DNA from: Microbacteriaceae bacterium
Lineage (GTDB): Bacteria > Actinomycetota > Actinomycetes > Actinomycetales > Microbacteriaceae
Length of the DNA: 64,000 bases
Reading direction: 5' to 3'
NCBI GenBank assembly: GCA_019639055.1
Contig: JAHBSP010000008.1
Location: 1 to 64,000 of the forward strand
Each line of letters starts with the position of its first letter. Position 1 is the first letter of the stretch. A program made the translations under genes and the position numbers. Positions 62,101 through 64,000 of the stretch are shown in pieces. The notes beneath the pieces are model-generated. The model was not told the origin of the DNA and made no database searches. It was given only the letters and a program-made list of their open reading frames with translations.

Positions 62101-62595
62101 CTTGATGAGGAACTTGAATACTTCGGGTTACTTGAAGACGATATTGACTTTGATTTTGATGATGAAGAACTGTCAGATTCAGAGACCAGCGCTGAAAATT
62201 ATTCGAACAAGCTCTCAAACTGGCAAGATAACTTCGCTAAATCCAAATGGGGAAGTAGACAGCCATGGCAGGTCGAGTTAGAGATTCATTTACCTATTGC
62301 TGAGCAAATCATCATCTGCAAGATTGATGCGATATTCAAAGAGGGTGAAAAATACGAGATTGTCGACTGGAAAACTGGTGCATTGCCAAAGGATGCAGCT
62401 GATAAAGAAGCAAAAGACTTCCAGCTGTCGCTATACCGGCTCGCGCTCGCGAAATACTTAGGAGTCCCTATCGAAGACATCTCTGCATGCTTCTATTTTG
62501 TAAAACACGACAAAGTTTTAGAAGCGAGCAGGTTGCTATCTGAGGAAGAGGTAGCTGAAACTTGGCAGAAGTCAGTTCTGGAACAACTGGGCTAA
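59188..62595 (+). CDS. adnB: AdnB-like helicase-nuclease subunit
   Basis: An 1135-residue protein with Walker A GAGSGKT (45-51), LLDEYQDTS (motif II), NQAIYGWRGA (III), IMTIHAAKGLEWDFVVVP (V) and YVAITRARHVL (VI). The C-terminal RecB-like nuclease has FHTWVENRS and EIVDWKTGALP...FQLSLY. It is the main motor of the AdnAB complex in mycobacteria. Translation is coupled to adnA. Confidence 0.92.
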   Translation: MSEPTSDFKFNAEKINEIIGLKYPPTTEQKAIIESPLEPSLVVAGAGSGKTETMASRVVWLVANGYAKPNEILGLTFTRKAASELQQRVRQRLKSLTNSLGSAEIDPLELPQISTYNSFANRLIKIYGPEIGIDPNTPLISETTAWMIARKVVINSKDPRIAEMGRVVDTVADAILKLAGAATDHGVEPEKIRVVGSKYASLFPVDIFETVDLKAEKVSAGIVKHGRTLATLEVLAPLVDDFYAEKRRLGVIDIGDQVALATKIVQMRPAVREQLRATYKTVLLDEYQDTSVSQTRLFSEIFGEMPVMAVGDPNQAIYGWRGASASNLANFPKAFSPSGEVKEYSLSTSWRNGVNILNAANIVVAEIAHQTASIKKPLKLTSSQNASSFNLVWRDGFTIFDEAKSIAAEITRYQESHPNATIAMLFRAKTKTNIFTRALAEAGIKYHIVGVAGLLEQPEVIDLISAAKIIATPEKAGSDLLRLLVGARWRMGLADLRKLNDFARWVHKYDYSAGYTKEQLEKIIDSQFKSQDRFSNLSMPAALDALRRLGKDHKMVTRIGFSEVGLERLIDAANLFHELRSLLHLDTADLLWQIAVALDLDIETIANEKNLTGMRNVDEILSLVNDYQQAMPDASLQSFLRWVEAAAKKEKLEPAQVDPEPGTVQIMTIHAAKGLEWDFVVVPQMLKETFPNSNSLSGHEVQFGSLPAHLRSDSQFIPSLNPHEISDREDFVQAIDKYLDRAKRHLNIEELRLFYVAITRARHVLMLTACVWATGGPRPKHVSELISLISRSMQIGPRPSTKEYPIGGVLPAPISDPYKFAPAQKYEEIVAQMVSTYLEGDGPNPEALENLGTGTSINPLAGELVETVWPGDPLGWRRPVVKQVASESFSAVVKPTDYDKKLVAGLLAEERNDQLKIPLPFRIPASKFKDYVTDSNEVAAQIAFPVPQRPYRATAMGTIFHTWVENRSVGRLDEELEYFGLLEDDIDFDFDDEELSDSETSAENYSNKLSNWQDNFAKSKWGSRQPWQVELEIHLPIAEQIIICKIDAIFKEGEKYEIVDWKTGALPKDAADKEAKDFQLSLYRLALAKYLGVPIEDISACFYFVKHDKVLEASRLLSEEEVAETWQKSVLEQLG

Positions 62596-62618
62596 TAGAT
62601 TCTAGAAACTAAAACCAA

Positions 62619-63857
62619 TCACTCGGAAGTTATTGGTTTGGTAAGCTCGCCGTCGTCAGTATCCTCAGTGTCGTCCGTTAGGGCATCAATAAAGTCCAAA
62701 GAGATTTGCTCTGTTGAACCTCCAAAGAACTGGGAGCCTTCATTCTCCAGCTGCGCAGCTAATTCTGAATCATCGAAGAATGGCTGTCCTTCAGCGATAA
62801 CCTGTTCTTCTTCTGGGATCTCGATAACGTCCATAACAGTTGTCTGCACTGGTGGTTCCCATGCTGGAGAAGATTCGAAAGAAAATTCTTCAGCATCTGG
62901 TATCTCGTCTACTTCTTCTTCATTGTGGATGATTGGGATTTCTCTTGTCGGGGTAGCCTCAGGCTCAATCTGATCGGCAAGTGAACGCAGCATAGCCACT
63001 GCATCTTCAATGATTCCTGAATCACCGGTATCGAGTCCGTGAATAAGCCATCTTGCTAATTCAAGTTCTGCATAAAGCAGGATCCTGTTTCTAAATGCAG
63101 TAGTTAGCTCAACCCCAAGCACCTCGGCATAGCGGTCTAGCGCTACCTGCGCAATGGCATTGGGTACTCCTGCAAGTAGCCATTTGAGGTCGATTGCTGG
63201 GTCGCCTATGCTTAGTCCGGCCCATCCACTGACAGCGACCACACTTCCTTCTAAGATTTTGAAAGAGTCTGCTGCAAGGGGGTTCACGATAGTTCGAGGA
63301 GTGAAGTTCCAAAGTGAGGGATCATCGACTGCTCGTCCCCAGCGGATCATCAAATCAGCTGGGGCAGAACCTGATTCTTCTACTCTATTGAGTATCTCTG
63401 AAACTGTTTCACGTGCAGAGATTGGAGTATTTGTTTTAAGCCCCGCATCACTCACCACATTTGCAGGAAGGGAATGGATGGCTGCAATAGCTTCCCCAAT
63501 TCGGTAAGCGACTGTAGCGTCCAAACGATTAGCAGTAGCCTCAACGCCGGGAACTTCACTAAAAATTACTGCTCTGGTTTTACCGTAAGGCGCTTGTCCT
63601 AGGAATGCCGGAACTGCAAAAGGAAGGGCATCTCTGGCAGCTTGGGTTAATGCATTTAGAGCGAGCATTTCTTCGGCCACCAAAGTTTCCGCGGCGGTAT
63701 TCTTAGGAAGCTGAACCACATAACCAGTTCCGGTTTCGTCTCTTAAGACAGCACTAAAGTAGTTTGAATCACTGTGCACAGGAAAAGTCTTAGTGAAACT
63801 AATTCCGGGTAACGCTTGAGTCGCTAACGCGGCTAAAGTGAATTGTGGTTTAGCCAT
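62619..63857 (-). CDS. APH-fold phosphotransferase-like protein without catalytic residues
   Basis: A 412-residue protein with the aminoglycoside/choline kinase-like fold: EEMLALNALTQAA, VIFSEVPGVE, and GDPAIDLKWLLAG (218-230). In the place of the catalytic HGDL...N it reads VNPLAADSF (191-199), and the metal-binding IDW is VSGW, so key catalytic residues are absent. The last 110 residues are strongly acidic and probably disordered. It lies between adnB (convergent) and uvrD2 (divergent), a position kept in related actinobacteria. A regulatory role with these helicases is speculative. Confidence 0.75.
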   Translation of the reverse strand: MAKPQFTLAALATQALPGISFTKTFPVHSDSNYFSAVLRDETGTGYVVQLPKNTAAETLVAEEMLALNALTQAARDALPFAVPAFLGQAPYGKTRAVIFSEVPGVEATANRLDATVAYRIGEAIAAIHSLPANVVSDAGLKTNTPISARETVSEILNRVEESGSAPADLMIRWGRAVDDPSLWNFTPRTIVNPLAADSFKILEGSVVAVSGWAGLSIGDPAIDLKWLLAGVPNAIAQVALDRYAEVLGVELTTAFRNRILLYAELELARWLIHGLDTGDSGIIEDAVAMLRSLADQIEPEATPTREIPIIHNEEEVDEIPDAEEFSFESSPAWEPPVQTTVMDVIEIPEEEQVIAEGQPFFDDSELAAQLENEGSQFFGGSTEQISLDFIDALTDDTEDTDDGELTKPITSE

Positions 63858-63940
63858 GTCAGCAGGTTATGAGAAAACTTAATTGCCCGCAGGTTGCCTC
63901 GCCGGATATTTGATAGTTTGCAGAGTGAAAGGTGGATTCG

Positions 63941-64000
63941 ATGAGCAAATCTTCGCTCCTTGAGCATCTTGATGCTGACCAGTTAGAAGCAGTGCAAACA
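63941..64000 (+). CDS. uvrD2: UvrD2-like DNA helicase, N-terminal fragment (continues past window)
   Basis: The first 20 codons read MSKSSLLEHLDADQLEAVQT, matching the start of UvrD/PcrA helicases just before the Q motif (LD.DQ..AV). ATG 63941 follows GAAAGGTGG. The position next to adnAB corresponds to mycobacterial uvrD2 (Rv3198c). The remainder lies outside the window. Confidence 0.75.
   Translation, partial: MSKSSLLEHLDADQLEAVQT

Overview
The window looks like a chromosomal segment of a low-G+C actinobacterium, most likely a member of the Microbacteriaceae. The support is gene content and order: two WhiB proteins, MtrA-MtrB-LpqB, an acyl-CoA carboxylase with a separate epsilon subunit, GlfT-type galactofuranosyltransferases, PdtaS, an AdnA/AdnB helicase-nuclease pair and UvrD2. 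From the adenosine deaminase gene to the right edge, the conserved genes follow broadly the same order as the Mycobacterium tuberculosis region from Rv3313c (add) down to Rv3198c (uvrD2). I made this comparison from memory of the gene order, not by alignment. Host DNA is roughly 45-50 % G+C by eye.

Layout. Positions 1-7.2 kb are a surface-glycan locus: the 3' end of an epimerase, a DPM1-like glycosyltransferase, a DUF2304 protein and a GlfT2-like galactofuranosyltransferase on the plus strand, facing a four-gene minus-strand operon (acyltransferase, flippase, GlfT1-like transferase, GT2). Positions 7.2-14.9 kb hold purine salvage (add, purine nucleoside phosphorylase), a phosphohexomutase, an LpdA-type flavoprotein, the biotinylated carboxylase subunit and Maf. 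Positions 14.9-18.3 kb are a plus-strand insertion relative to the mycobacterial order: GNAT, RNA methyltransferase, a RelBE-type toxin-antitoxin pair, a GyrI-like protein and DUF2200. Positions 18.2-27.4 kb carry accE (57 aa), accD, birA, a PH-domain protein, purK, purE, an LCP ligase, a LysE exporter, manA and galE. Positions 27.5-42.4 kb carry a WhiB2-like regulator, a large membrane glycosyltransferase, DUF5719, a zincin-fold protein, DUF3499, ahcY, mtrA-mtrB-lpqB, a ComF-like protein, hpf and secA. Positions 42.4-47.8 kb carry an Rv3235-family protein, a SAF protein with a CpaE-like ATPase, a UPF0200-like kinase, pdtaS, whiB1, a membrane protein and bcp.

At 47.9-49.95 kb a tRNA-Lys(CTT) gene is the insertion site of a very small, strikingly G+C-rich island of about 2 kb, bounded by a 42-bp direct repeat of the tRNA 3' part. 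It contains an integrase gene with an in-frame stop, fused in frame to the metal-binding tail of a CmtR-type cadmium/lead sensor, followed by an intact cation-efflux gene. It appears to be the internally deleted remnant of a larger metal-resistance element. Just beyond the island an SPFH/prohibitin-like gene is broken by one in-frame TAA. Positions 51-64 kb hold a small GNAT, an acyl-CoA oxidase-like flavoprotein, a DEAD-box helicase, a ferritin-like-fold protein, a small membrane protein, adnA, adnB, an APH-fold protein that appears to lack catalytic residues, and the first 20 codons of uvrD2.

Themes: cell-envelope glycan synthesis and export; biotin-dependent carboxylation (alpha, beta, epsilon subunits plus the biotin ligase); envelope sensing (MtrAB-LpqB) next to SecA; DNA end processing (AdnAB, UvrD2). 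No rRNA, CRISPR array or intact insertion sequence was seen, and no gene-free stretch exceeds 300 bases.
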